In this document: one piece after another, positions 19,339 through 31,318 of the stretch | Layout of the letters: every line of letters begins with the position of its first letter | Numbering within the stretch: position 1 is the stretch's first letter | From: Coccinella septempunctata | Taxonomy: Eukaryota > Arthropoda > Insecta > Coleoptera > Coccinellidae | Length of the DNA: 64,000 bases | Direction: 5' to 3' | Assembly: GCF_907165205.1 (NCBI RefSeq) | Contig: NC_058189.1 | Location: 42,806,270 to 42,870,269, forward strand | The notes under the pieces: generated by a model | The model's database searches: none | Seen by the model: the letters and a program-made list of their open reading frames with translations, nothing else | What the model was told of the DNA's origin: nothing | Position numbers and translations under genes: made by a program

Positions 19339-21039
19339 ATGTCGAAGTCACAATCAATTTCGGTATTGAGAAACTATCATGACTGCGATTTGGCAAGAGG
19401 ATCTGAAAGCTATCTTCCAGGATTACCAACTCATGCAGCTTCCTGTGCTAAATGGTGTAGACACCTGAGGAAATTTATGATTTTAGATAAGAAACACCGC
19501 AAGTCAAAGCAGGTATTTCGGAGTTACTCGGCAATAATGACAGAGAGAAAAAGGCATGCACTTGGGACACATGGTTTTATAATACATCCCTTCAGTATAT
19601 TCGCCATATACAGAGAGCATATGTTGTGTATATTATGGATGATATCTTTCGCCCTAGATCCTTATAATGTCAGTTTTCACCATACCGCCTATTTCTCACC
19701 GATAAGCCTGCCGATCCAGATGTTTGTAGATCTCTTAATATTCATCAATATCATATTAGAGTTCTTCGTTGGCTATTACGTACCCATAACCAAAGAGATT
19801 GTACTAGAACCAAAAAATATCCGACTGAGATATTTGAGGACATATTTTTTCATAGATTTATTTTCATGTTTACCGTACTACCATATATGCTTGTTATTTG
19901 GTTTGATCACCATGAACTCCCGATTTGATTTCGTTGGAATGATCAAACTGATCAGAATAATCCGTTTGAATACCATGAGCGCTTTCATGAGAGACCTCTT
20001 TCTAGAGATAAAAATGGGAGAATCGGCTATTAAATGGGTCAAGATCTTCCTGAAGACTGTGTATCTTATACATTGGTGGGCGTGCATCTTCCACGGATTC
20101 CCTATTATGTGGAGCCACGGATTTTCCAGACTGACCGAAGATTCGTGGCTGATAAGAGCAGACTTATACAAGGATGATGTCGATATATCGATGAGTTACA
20201 GGTACCTTGTTTGTTTGCTGACAGCAACGAGTCATTTTTATGGAGCTAGCGATGCCAATCAGCATTTCATAGAACCTATAGAGAAGGTTATGGCTTCCAT
20301 TTGCCTAGTAACTGGTTTTGGTTATTGTTCATATTTCGCTGCCAATTTTTTGCAAATATTCGGCTCCATCAACATCGCAGACAGTAAGTACGACGAGTTG
20401 ATTTACCAGTTGGAGGAGTATAGCAGAGTTAAAAAGTTACCAGAAGATTTGCAACAGCGACTAAAGGCATATTACGAATATAAATTCCAAAAAAAATTCT
20501 TCAATCAAGAGGCTATTTTGAACACTTTATCCGAACATCTTCGTTATGAAATTCTTCTTTTCAATTGCCGACATATAATAGAAAAGGTTATGGCTCTCCA
20601 AGGATTATCCAAGAGTGTTGTAGGAGGACTCATAGCCAACTTTAAGTTAGAGGTGTATTTACAGAATGACGTGATAATAAAACATGGTGATCCTCCTTTC
20701 AAGATGTATTTCATCTCTCATGGGACAGTTGCCGTTTTTTGGTCTAATGGACAAGAACTAACCCACCACGAAGATGGAGATTTCTTTGGGTCGCTTCAGG
20801 AACCAAGCATTGTGAGTGTTGTGGCCGCAGAAATAACAGAAACTTTTTCTATGGACGTGACGGACGCTAGATACATATTCAAGTTGGAAAAAGAAGTATC
20901 TGACAGGATGAGTCAGTTGCAAGCTTCGAAGCAGGCAGAGTATCGTAGTTTGGCTCAGATGCTAGAGGAGAGTGAGGGCAAAAGTGTATTGATGGAATTG
21001 AGAAGAGGATATATCTTAGAGAAACGACATTACAGATGA
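19339..21039 (+). CDS. HCN/CNG-type cation channel subunit with atypical pore and cyclic-nucleotide pocket
   Basis: A complete 566-residue intronless frame. TAA lies two codons upstream of the ATG at 19339. The order is that of the voltage-gated-like HCN/CNG family. There is a cytoplasmic N-terminus with the HPFS motif (residues 83-86). S1 is at about 92-107, S2 126-146 and S3 165-180. S4 is at about 198-212 (KLIRIIR, only three basic residues in register), and S5 at 235-256. The P helix is at about 287-300 and S6 at 315-341. A C-linker (about 345-425) with KKLPEDLQQRLKAYYEYKF and a cyclic-nucleotide-binding fold (about 430-515) follow. It would be a plasma-membrane cation channel subunit. 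Odd points: the filter region after TSHF reads YGASD instead of CIGYG, and the phosphate-binding cassette reads FFGSLQEPSIVSVVAA, lacking the usual FGE glutamate and RTA arginine. The gene may be a divergent insect paralogue or a modulatory subunit. Lack of introns suggests retroposition or intron loss. No polyadenylation signal AATAAA was seen close downstream. Confidence 0.88.
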   Translation: MSKSQSISVLRNYHDCDLARGSESYLPGLPTHAASCAKWCRHLRKFMILDKKHRKSKQVFRSYSAIMTERKRHALGTHGFIIHPFSIFAIYREHMLCILWMISFALDPYNVSFHHTAYFSPISLPIQMFVDLLIFINIILEFFVGYYVPITKEIVLEPKNIRLRYLRTYFFIDLFSCLPYYHICLLFGLITMNSRFDFVGMIKLIRIIRLNTMSAFMRDLFLEIKMGESAIKWVKIFLKTVYLIHWWACIFHGFPIMWSHGFSRLTEDSWLIRADLYKDDVDISMSYRYLVCLLTATSHFYGASDANQHFIEPIEKVMASICLVTGFGYCSYFAANFLQIFGSINIADSKYDELIYQLEEYSRVKKLPEDLQQRLKAYYEYKFQKKFFNQEAILNTLSEHLRYEILLFNCRHIIEKVMALQGLSKSVVGGLIANFKLEVYLQNDVIIKHGDPPFKMYFISHGTVAVFWSNGQELTHHEDGDFFGSLQEPSIVSVVAAEITETFSMDVTDARYIFKLEKEVSDRMSQLQASKQAEYRSLAQMLEESEGKSVLMELRRGYILEKRHYR

Positions 21040-21411
21040 ATATTGATTAGTTCCAAAAACTTTTTGTTATTTTTCATGCTTGTTATGTTTCTATATAAAA
21101 TTCCACATACAAACATGCTTTTTATTTCAGCAGTGCATCGTTTTGACACATTGTAGAAACTATCTCGTTTCCTTCTACTGCTGTCATCACAGAACATAGA
21201 ATACTTGTGTTCAATGAGGTGGAAATTTTGGGAATATGAATGACTCAGTCATAGTCCAAGATCCCAGAGCGACCAGACATAACATAATATTTTCACACAG
21301 ATGAAACTTTAGGATCTCAAAAGATTCTCATGTGCTTTGAATACCTGCGAACTTGTGGAGCTTGCCTAGTGACACCTGGGCAGATACCAGGTGGCAAAGG
21401 TGACTAAAAAT

Positions 21412-21850
21412 AAGTGTTACTTAACTTATTTTCACATGGCTGATTTTTATATATGTTTCAAAGAATATTATTCTGAAGTTATATTATATATAAGTGCCAG
21501 ACACTTCCCATGGGCCAAAACTCTTGCCAGACGCTTTGAAGATGCACAAAAAATAAATGAACTTAACTTATTTCACATGGATTATTTTTATATATGTTTT
21601 AAAGAATATCATTCTGAAGTTATATTATAAGTGCCAGACACTTCCCATGGGCCAAAACTTCTGCCAGACGCTTTGAAGATGCACAAAAAATAAATGAACT
21701 TAACTTATTTCACATGGATTATTTTTATATATGTTTTAAAGAATATCATTCTGAAGTTATATTATAAGTGCCAGACACTTCCCATGGGCCAAAACTTCTG
21801 CCAGACGCTTTGAAGATGTACAAAAAATAAATGAATTTTACATATTTTCA
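21412..21850. repeat. 137-bp tandem repeat, about three copies
   Basis: GTGCCAGACACTTCCCATGG begins at 21494, 21631 and 21768, giving an exact 137-base period. Copies share CCAGACGCTTTGAAGATG, TTATTTCACATGGATTATTT and AAAGAATATCATTCTGAAG. The middle and last copies are nearly identical, which suggests recent expansion. It starts about 370 bases after the channel stop codon. Confidence 0.9.
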
Positions 21851-22230
21851 CATGTCTGATATTATAAAATATACCATTGAAGTAACTATCAAAAAGTTAT
21901 ATTTCATCAGTCAGACAAATAGTAGTGACCAAACAAACGCGGCTTCGCTCGCTTAACTTTTTAGAATAAAACGCTAGTATATACATATATATTATCAAAG
22001 AACCCAAATACCATACAATGGTATAGGGTGAAAACGCTAGTAAAGATATAATAAGAGTAATTCAAGAAAGATAATGATCAACAGAAAACGAAGAATCCTC
22101 GTTACGAATGCTATGAAAAACGAAAAGAAAAATTAAACGGATAAGTTGCAATAATCAATATAAGAAGATTAATAAGTATGTAAAGAAAACCCTCATGATG
22201 AAGAAAACTCAATAGAAACTTCAATTCATA

Positions 22231-22720
22231 GAACTTTTCTAGTTCTACAAAATTGTACTAGATCATTTTCCGCTATCATATATTATACCCAGCATCGGAC
22301 ATAGAAGCCTGAAATCTATGGTTTCATTGACGACTCGTTTATGAAAAATTGATATTTGTTGATATCCCTTCTTCATATATGGGAATCAATTCATTTCACA
22401 CGAAAACCTAATGGAATCAATTATCACACTATAGTGTGATATACATCGTACCTCCGGTTCATGAGTTTTGTAGAGAATGTCCCAAACGGAACATTATTTC
22501 GGAGTGAATTGAAACTGTTAGAATTGATTATCAGCGATTATCCTCGAAAGTTAGATAGATAATATGCTCATCGAGTTCTACAAAATTGTGCTCTATTATT
22601 TTCCCCTATCTCTCATACTTTACACTGCGTCTACCATGAAAGCCTGAAATCAACAACGGTTCAATTCACAACCTGTTTATGAAGTACATATTTATATTTT
22701 TCGTAAACTCTTCATTATGT
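22231..22720. repeat. diverged direct duplication (~340-bp spacing) with an 18-bp palindrome
   Basis: AGTTCTACAAAATTGTRCT...ATTTTCC.CTATC followed by AAGCCTGAAATC occurs at about 22239 and 22573, about 335 bases apart. ATCACACTATAGTGTGAT at 22423-22440 is a perfect palindrome. No coding sequence is visible. Confidence 0.55.
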
Positions 22721-22856
22721 AGGAATGAGTGTTACACAAAAATGAATAAATTATCTCTGCTATTGTGAAATTATCATCAAAATCGGACATTTGGTTTCAG
22801 AGTTATGTGAAGACAAACATACAAACACACATATTCACAAAAATAGTAAGGATGTA

Positions 22857-24310
22857 CAGGGTGGGCAAAATTCGTTGTCTACTGAAGGGATCTCGAGAAC
22901 TATAGCAGCTAGAAGAAAACTGAAAACAAATTCTCGAGCTCTTTTCTTGACTAATCTAAAATTAAAAACAGATTTATCCTAACGTTTATAGATTTTAAGT
23001 TATTTCTAAAATTTTGAAATTATCATTTTCAATGAAGCTGAATAACTCGCTTATTTGAACTCGTATACGAAATCCGTTGTTACATTCTACAGGCACTTTT
23101 CTATGAGGAATTTGAATATGATATTAAGAAATTTTTCGATCCAGTCATTTTCGATATACGGAAGGGATTTCTGATTTTTCAAATGTAAACCATAGTTGAA
23201 AGTTCTTTCATCTTGCTGCAATTTTTTTGCTGATTTCAAAAATGTATCATATGTTGCTATTCACATGAATGCTACACGAGGAAAAAATTCAATACTTTTT
23301 CCTGCTTTCGATTCTCTGTTGAATTATGAGTAGGCTGGGTTACCATACCAACCGTTGAATATGCATTATATTTTGTGAATCTGAGCCTCTATGATTGAAA
23401 TCACGGATGGCTCAATAAATATTTCGGTGATTAATTTGCCATCGTTTGTTTTCGCGATGTTTGGCATGCTTATCTTACGATGGTTCACAATTCGAACACT
23501 ACCGTTGACAGAAGTACCTATTTTTCATCATCTTACTTCTGTAAAAATTATAATTATAGAGAGCTATCGTATTTTATTTATAATATTACTGACTCTAAAA
23601 GTTTCGTTCATAAATAGAAAAACGATAATTGAATAAATTTTCTTCTTTAATAATCAGACGGAAGTCTTTTACTCTCTTTCAATGGATATCGATCTCGATA
23701 TCGATATATAAAAGAAATAATTATTCGGCAGTCGGTGATTCCTATCGCAGAAGGTTGAGTTCACATAGGATTATGTGGAGTTCACGAACCATAATGCGTT
23801 TTCAACGGTCGCTATGGTTACGCCAGCCTACTGAAAATTCAACACTGAATCGAAAACCTGTAAAAAGTATTGAATTTTTTTGTCTTACGTTATATTCATG
23901 TGAATAGCAACATATGATACATTTTTTAAATCAGCAAAAAAATTGCAGCAAGATGAAAGAACTTTCAACTATAGTTTATATTTGAAAAATCAGAGATCCC
24001 TGTCGTATTTCGAAAATGACTGGATCAAAAAATTTATTGATATCAATTTCGAATTCCTCATAAAAAAGTGCCTGTAGAATGTAACAACAGATTTCGAATA
24101 CGAGTTCAAATGAGCGAGTTATTCAGCTTCATTAAAAATGACAATTTCTCAATTTTCGTTCATAACTCAAAATCGATGAACGTTAGGCTGGATCTGTTTT
24201 CAGTTTTGGATTAGTCAAGAAAAAAGAGCTCGAGAATAAGCCTTCCGTTTTCTTTTAGCTGCTATAGTTCTCGAGATCCCCTCAGTAGACAACGAATTTT
24301 GCCCAACCAG
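22857..24310. mobile_element. 1.45-kb CAGGGTGGGCA element with ~540-bp TIRs, no transposase
   Basis: The left end CAGGGTGGGCAAAATTCGTT follows TA at 22855-22856. The right end is slightly eroded (GAATTTTGCCCAACCAGTA, ending at about 24310-24312). The inverted ends are about 540 bases each (to about 23395 and from about 23770), so three quarters of the element can fold back. The 375-base middle encodes no recognisable protein. It is a large non-autonomous mariner-type foldback element, related to the end at 50688. Confidence 0.82.
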
Positions 24311-24499
24311 TACTCAGAATCAACAAGCTACCTACTTAATTAGGCGAAAAATAATTTTTGAAATACAGCGGGGGCGGCACATCACATATCAAAATCAAAA
24401 ACAAAGTATTATGAGTACAAAAAGGTTAAAGAGCGCAGTATCATTAAACCAAATTTACTGTCTTACGAAAATTCTCGTTACGTCTTCAACTTTTAGTCC

Positions 24500-24930
24500 A
24501 ATAGGATAACCAACCCTTCTCAACCATCTGCTCATTATGTAGATATCAATATAATTTCCCTTCATAGCAAGAAAAAATGAACTGAAACACTGACCTCTTG
24601 TACCTACTTTTCAATCACAAAACATAAAGAATCCTTCGCAATCAGTTAATATAAACGTTAACTATGTTCATCACATATTTCCGAATTTATTTATTTTCCG
24701 ACGAAATACGTAGCTAATCACTTTATGTATGTAGCTAATCACTTTATGTATGTAGCTAATCACTGTATGTATGTAGAACGGACAACATAGCTCTGATTGA
24801 CAACCCAAATATGGTTTGACGAAGAAAATAAAGCTTTATTTTCTTCCTCACATTTCTGTACATTTTTGTATAGTGTGGAATGTGTCGAATTTCAAAGGCC
24901 AACCTTTCTTCTATAATGATGAATGTAATA
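24500..24930. repeat. degraded right half of the 1.2-kb TIR element
   Basis: Aligns with 32098-32507 and 39316-39749 (shared CCAACC...CTGC.CAT.ATG, ATGTTC.TCACATATTT.CCGA, ACGGACAACATAG, GAATGTGTC.AATTTC..AGGCCAACC). It has many substitutions and no left half, and is the oldest of the three copies. Confidence 0.65.
24710..24772 (+). repeat. 21-bp tandem repeat x3
   Basis: GTAGCTAATCACTTTATGTA plus T is repeated at 24710, 24731 and 24752 with one difference in the third copy. It arose inside the degraded element copy. Confidence 0.9.
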
Positions 24931-26632
24931 CATTTTTGATGCGAATAATTATTTGATAGGAAATTTTATAGGCTATACCAACATCGAAAAAACAATCGAC
25001 ACATCAGAGAAAATCGAACGCAATAATTGTTATGGGAACTTGTAGGTTGCCTTTGTACGGCAAGCACAACCGTCTGCTGTGGCACCCTATGTAGGTAGAT
25101 GAATAGAAAAAATCAACTGTTCGAGCCTAAGCGATTTTTGAAATATTAACAAGAAACGTAAAGAATTTTGACACAAAATGGTATAATGAGCATTTGTCTT
25201 ATCAAATTCAACGCTGTTCTATGGGACTAGTTCAATTCAACCCCTCTCAGGGACCTTCTATTCTACACATTAATATTCAATGACCATATCCGATGTCTAA
25301 ATACTCAATCGATTAGAAGGCTCCGTTTTCATGAAATAAGTAATACGTTTCAATAAGTCACCCCGAAATTCCAACTAGTCATCCCTCGTCTCTTTCACGA
25401 AGCTATTATTTTTGATTAATGTAACTCAATTCACATTGATAGCGTCGTAATGTATTTGTTATCAAGTTAGTGGGTTTCATTACTTCCGTTTTATCGTCAT
25501 ACTCGTATTCGGTAATGCTGTTGGGTTAAATTACTCCACTTGCTATTAAGTCAACCCAATAATGAAGTTAATTATTTATGAGTGTGTGTCTAGTAGTAAA
25601 AGTCGGGTTTATTGTTTTACAAAGTGGACAATACTGAAATTGCAATGCCAAATTTTGATTTGACGTGAAGTTTGGCAGATGAAACCGAATTTTGAAATAG
25701 ATATGCTACCACATGTGTTAATTTCATCCCCCAAAGGTCCAAAAGTATTTTTACTCAGATTGGGAATATCGAAATACACGAAAGAATGTTTTTAGATTGT
25801 AAAAAAAACTTTGAAAAGAGGTATGTAGATTTTGTAGACAATTATGCAACAAGATACAAATTGATGAGGCACATTTTAATCTATTTTACAATTATAATTG
25901 TTCCATATGAATACTGCCAAAAATGGAGTTAGGTTTATGTGACTTCTAGCTCAAACATGCGGCTTCGCTCGCGTAATATTTCTAGCGAAGATCAAATCTT
26001 ACTACGAACAATTTAATCGAAAAATATGAGCTCAACCGGCGAAGAAAATTATATGTCAGTTAGTCCACTATACACGGTCAAACTGGCTGTTGGTTTATCC
26101 AATGTATAAGGCCATGCAATTCAATGATTGCCCAAAGGGTTTGCATGAATCATTTCAAAGAAAAAACATAAATACTTCAGCCGTGCATCGAGCTTCGGCG
26201 AGAATGTGTCATCTACCTCGAGTCAGACGGTATGCAAGTCTGATGAATGCTGATGAGACATCGCTCAAACTTTACAGTAAGAAACAACAATATGAATATA
26301 TGTATACTGAATAGAATCCATTGCAGAGGTTCTTGGTAAGGAAGTTTTGCCCGAATTCTAAACAGCATTTTCACTTTAAAAATATTTTCTAATTTTCCAC
26401 TGCAATAAAGCTGTTTCTTCTATAGTATGCATTATTGCATAGCAAAAATGGAACGTATACGAATTTTATGGTTTAATGGTTGATGAAATAAATTATTCTG
26501 TATTATATGACTTGAGATTCAACAAAAAATTAGGGTGGAATATTTTCATTCGAAAACAGAATTCGAAAATAAAATGGGATTTGGAAACAATTAAAATAAG
26601 AACGAAAGAAAAAACAGCGCTTTTATGTCATG
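24931..26632. other. no gene recognised
   Basis: AT-rich. A 74-codon frame at 26090-26314 has no motif. GCGGCTTCGCTCGC at about 25961 also occurs at about 21949, a shared dispersed-repeat fragment. Confidence 0.45.
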
Positions 26633-26634
26633 TA

Positions 26635-27362
26635 CAGAGTGGGCAAAATTGGTGATACCTGAACTACAACTTTTTAACCCAACGAGATAGATGAAAATGA
26701 ATGTACCATTCATGTCGTCTTTTTTTGAGAAACTAATAATGCTATCAACTGCATTCCTCTATCTTCTTTTGTTTAAACTTTGGTCATTATCTCCGTTTCT
26801 GTTTGTGCTAGGATGTTGAAATGAAGACATTATACAGACACTTTTTTGATAGTAATCCAGTGGCGTACTATGATTTTTTCCTACTGGTTTATTTGCTGAG
26901 TTATAACATAAAGTTGTGTTTTTTCTTCGGAAAACAGTAGTTTGAATTGACTTAGAAAGAATCGACATTTTTTTACCGTTTCAGAAATATATCATACATC
27001 GCACTCAGTCTTTTTAAGTCATTTTAAACAACTGTTTTCATAAGAAAAAATACATCTTTATGTTATAGCTCAGCAAATATATCTGTTAGAAAAAATCATA
27101 GTACGCCACTGGTTGGCTATCAAAAAAGTGTCTCTATAATGTTTTCATTTCAACAGCCTAGCTCAAACAGAAACGGAGATAATGACCAAAGTTGAAATTT
27201 TAATTTTAGCCTATAACTCGAAAATAAAAGAAGATAGATTAATGCAGTTGATGGCATAATTAGTTTCTCGAAAAAAGACGACCGTAATGTGCCACGCATT
27301 TTCATCTATCTCGTTGGGTTGAAAAAGTTGTAATTCAGGTATCGCCAATTTTGCCCACCCTG
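26635..27362. mobile_element. 728-bp nearly completely palindromic MITE
   Basis: CAGAGTGGGCAAAATTGGTG (26635) pairs with the complement ending TTTTGCCCACCCTG (27362), with TA on both sides (26633-26634, 27363-27364). The arms run about 345-350 bases each with scattered mismatches and leave only a few tens of bases between them. There is no coding capacity. The tips match the 22857 family but the arms do not. Confidence 0.87.
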
Positions 27363-27364
27363 TA

Positions 27365-28856
27365 CAACGTACAATCATAGACATAAAGAATGGAGAATCG
27401 ACTGAGCATTCTCTCATCAGCTGTAATGAAAATATGACAGAAAAATATGAAGAATACAAGCCAACGTGAGACCCATAGTTGTCTTTGTCTAGAATTTAGA
27501 TTGGTCCACACTAACGTCTATATCCACCTAAAAGGGAACGGTAATGGCCGTTTTAATGCTTCCTCTCTTTCTAGAGAATAGACACTTCAATACGGGTACT
27601 GTTCACTCCATCCGCTATGTTTATTTGTAAAATTCACTTTCCATATTTTTCATTCCGAAAAAATATCGCATTTGATGTAACGACCGTACGTGGATCTGAA
27701 ACACCTGCCCTATAATCCACGTTTAGAATTAAAGATAACTGTATTTTCTGAATAAGTATTGCTCACTGTTCATATTCATTGTTTCGGGTCAATTTTTACC
27801 TTGATTGCCTATTTTTCATTCATTTAGTTATGTAGTTGGTTTTATACAGAGTGAGTCTTTGACTCGTACAAATATTTCAACAGTAGATTTTTGGGGTAAA
27901 AATATACTTTTTTCCTATACAATTTTTTCCGATTCGGCTCTGATAAATAAATATAGCCATTTTAAGTTTTTCTTATGAAGTTTGCCACCTCAGGAAAAAC
28001 AAACTTACCTTCAGAATAACCAGCTAACTCTGTGACACCACACATCTGTGGATCTTTCAAACAGAGTTGTATTCATCCAAAGTACCCAATTTTTCAATTT
28101 CCAAAGATACTTTTCAATTTTTGAATATCAAATTACTTGAAAACTGCGCATACTTTTGTTTTACAAAATGTTTAAATGTTCAGTAGATGGCCTCCAACAT
28201 AATTTCAAGTGTTGGGTTCTTTGAATTTTTTGTATTTTTATGGTACGTACCTAATGGTCATATAGAGAAAACAGGAAGACGTGGGGTAATATCTTGTGTT
28301 CGAAAAACTATATTTCGAAATTCTTTTCATTTGATAAAACCGTTTGTGAGATAAAACTAAAAATAACATTTCTATATATACCTATCTTTTATACAATTTT
28401 ATTTATACATCTAAATTTTTAATTCTACAATGATTCTGAATGGTCTTTTGAACTCTGGAAGGTTCGGATAATCGACATTTCTACCTATGTTCCAAACACA
28501 AATACATATGCTTTTTTCAATGAGATTTAATTTATATGTGGAACACTACATGGCGAATGCGCCGGTAGTCGTTTTCTCTTCTTGGTGATAACCCCATCAG
28601 ATAATTTGAAATTTGCAACTGCATGTAGAAACTGAATGCGAGTTCGGATATTGCTGGTGTTATTGGTCGCATTTGAATAACAATAAAACCAGAACGTCCA
28701 GGACAATAGAGTCAACACTGGCAGAAGTACCTCTTAAAAGGGTGAAGAGGAAAAGAGTCTAGAAACTTTTTAGCGACTGATGATCATGAACAATCTAGGA
28801 AAAAACTGGCAGTTACATAGAGGCTCTAGTCTCACAATAATTTCATTCCATTCATT
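27365..28856. other. no gene recognised; one solo transposon end
   Basis: TA-CAGAGTGAGTCTTTGACTC at 27845-27865 looks like the tip of another mariner-type element without a visible partner. The rest is non-coding. Confidence 0.45.
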
Positions 28857-28917
28857 CCATTGCTGTATCCCGTTACCGGGAATAAATCTACAAAAAGAGG
28901 GAAAAAAAATAAATAAA
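28857..28917 (+). repeat. 3' tail of a dispersed retroelement-like repeat
   Basis: CCATTGCTGTATCCCGTTAC, then GGGAATAAATCTACAAAAAG and an A-rich AAATAAATAAA tail. Same family as 3428-3478 on the minus strand. Preceded by a TTCATTCCA direct repeat. Confidence 0.5.
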
Positions 28918-29199
28918 ATTGCGAATAATTGATGGCAGTATTATATCAATGAGTTCTTTTTATATTACATATTTCTTTTGACATCCACGACGATCAATAG
29001 AAAGGAATATTTTAGTATTTTATAATACAGTTTACAATACTAAAGAGCTAATTATTAGTAGATTGAAAAATTGCTTCACTCATTACTTTTTATAGATTAT
29101 TGAACATAACCTTTTCAGCAAAGCATTTTGCGTCAAAGACTGAAATAGTTATTTTCCTATCAAGTGCGGGCAAGACACTTTCCGCAAGAGTTAGGAACA

Positions 29200-29504
29200 A
29201 TATTTTTTCTACAAGCGCTGGAAATATATAAATGTATCCATTTCACGAAACAGATCATATCTCATTTGATTAATTCATATATAATGACAGACGTTATTCT
29301 GCATGTCGTTACTAAGGGTTTCTCATCGTTGACGTTCTGTCCATAGAAAGATGATAGAATTTAATTTACTCTATATTATTTGCGCATTTGCGTGCGGGAA
29401 AGAAATAGCAGGCGTTTTTCCCGCACTCTTTGGGAAAGTGACTCTTTGCAACTTGGAATGCGTGCGGGAAAAAGGTTGAACGCGCACGCTTGTAGAAAAA
29501 ATAT
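29200..29504. repeat. inverted repeat pair, 18-bp arms, possible MITE
   Basis: ATATTTTTTCTACAAGCG (29200-29217) and its exact complement (29487-29504) enclose 269 bases containing GTGCGGGAAA and TTTCCCGCACTC motifs. No target duplication was found, so the element interpretation is uncertain. Confidence 0.55.
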
Positions 29505-31316
29505 TTATCGGACTTAGTTGTACCGACAAAAATATATCCATATATATTATAAGAACGGAAATCTATATTTTGCGTCAGTTCTTTATGAATATTATTATTC
29601 CACTCTCCTTCACAGCATATTGGATAGAAAAATAAAATCCTCGATAACAGACAAAGTGAATAATTCAACCGTTGTTCATAATATCCAGACATTATGTGGA
29701 ATATTTAATGTTGCAATAACTCAGAATATCAAATCAACTCATTTAGCTGTTTAACCTCTAAAAATTGTCGAAATGTAGCGAAACGTACGAATCCCCTTCA
29801 AATTGAGTCTAACTTCATATACCTTGGGTCATGTTTACGAAAGTTATAAGTATTGTATTTCTACTACAGGGGGAAAACTTTTGTTCACTCTCCACTTGAA
29901 AATGGAAAATATGGTGAAATGACCTGCACAAATGTTGAGGAATAGAAAAAGTGGTTTTCATTTCCATTACTTTTTAACAACCGCAATCCGGATTTACAGG
30001 GTGGTTGATGCGATGGCCTATATGGAGATTTCATAATAATTTTGTAGAATTCATCAAAACTCACAATTACAACCTTTATTTTCTATCTTTTCAATTTGTT
30101 CTACATAAAGAAAAAGGAAGAAGCTACCTAAATTAATCTTATACCTAAAATGAAATTTATCGAAGGAAAACTTCTGTAACTCCCGGAAACCACTGAAGAA
30201 AACGATAATTCGATGATACGATAAATAATTTTGAAATTTTATGAATTATATCTAATGACTCATTAATTGGGATTGTTGATTCATTAACAATTCATGAAAT
30301 GTCAAAATTATTCATCGGAAGATCGAATTTTATTTTTCTTGTGTGGTTTCTGGAAGTCGCAGAAGAATTGTGTAGTTCGAAATGGCACTTTTCTCTTATT
30401 TGAAGGTTTTCTCTGATAACTTTGGAAGTTTCCATTTAAGCTATAGGGTTTATTAGTTAACCCCTTCTTTTTCCACGTAGAATCGACTAAAATATTAAAA
30501 ATATAAGTTGTAACTGAAAGTTTCAGGTCCAAACAGATAACAGTGTTATAATACTCCATAACAGAAGCACTGAAAATTGTTAAGATTTTGTTCGAAAAAA
30601 CCTTCTCAGCAGAAATTTTCCAAGACGTGTGATCGCTCATTTTTGCTATGTTTTCAAAAGCATCCCAATAACTCATTAGCCGTTGAGTTAGTATAGAAAT
30701 TAACATCAAATTGGCTAAAACGATGCAAAGATATACTAGCATTGCCCTTTGAAATAAAAAGGTACTAGGCTGTTATCCGTATATCCGGAAATTGAAGAGG
30801 TCTGAAAATATTTTAGAGAGAAAGTTCATTGTCCAAAACCCCAACATGCGAATTTTCAGAACAGAATTGTGATTAGTTTTCCATAAAAGTCCAATAGGAC
30901 ATTGCGGTTCATCAACCTTTATTTTATCAAAACCGCAATTATATTGTATCTGTGATATTGCGCCATCTAGTGAAAAACTACAAAGGTAAAAGTACATCAA
31001 ATCACTCTTTTTGGTTTTTTCGTTATTTGGCATACGAGATTCTAATTTCTCTACCAAAAAGTTGATCACAATCGTTTTTCTCAGACACAGTTACACTCAA
31101 CCGTAAAATATTCAAGAACATCTCATGCCATCGCATGCAATGGCTTAGTGATTTACTCTCCAAGGGTTTCACCCAACAAGGTTATCCAGTTCAGGAAAGT
31201 TAAGTCTTCTATGAATGTGAATACTAAACGCACGTATATTCTCCGTTAATGAAACTTTGGATCAATTTGTTTTAATTTTGAAACAACAATCAGTAATTTG
31301 ACATTTCGTTCATAGC
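29505..31316. other. no gene recognised; one solo transposon end
   Basis: TA-CAGGGTGGTTGATGCGATG at 29995-30015 resembles a mariner-type tip with no partner. Frames 30308-30742 (-, 144 codons) and 30773-31069 (-, 98 codons) have no recognised domain. The first shares TQRLMSY with a frame at 13553-13741, so they are probably repeat-derived. Confidence 0.4.
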
Positions 31317-31318
31317 TA

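Noticed and set aside
30308..31069. Two adjacent minus-strand frames of 144 and 98 codons
   Set aside because: No recognisable domain. A short shared stretch with 13553-13741 suggests repeat origin, so no gene is called.
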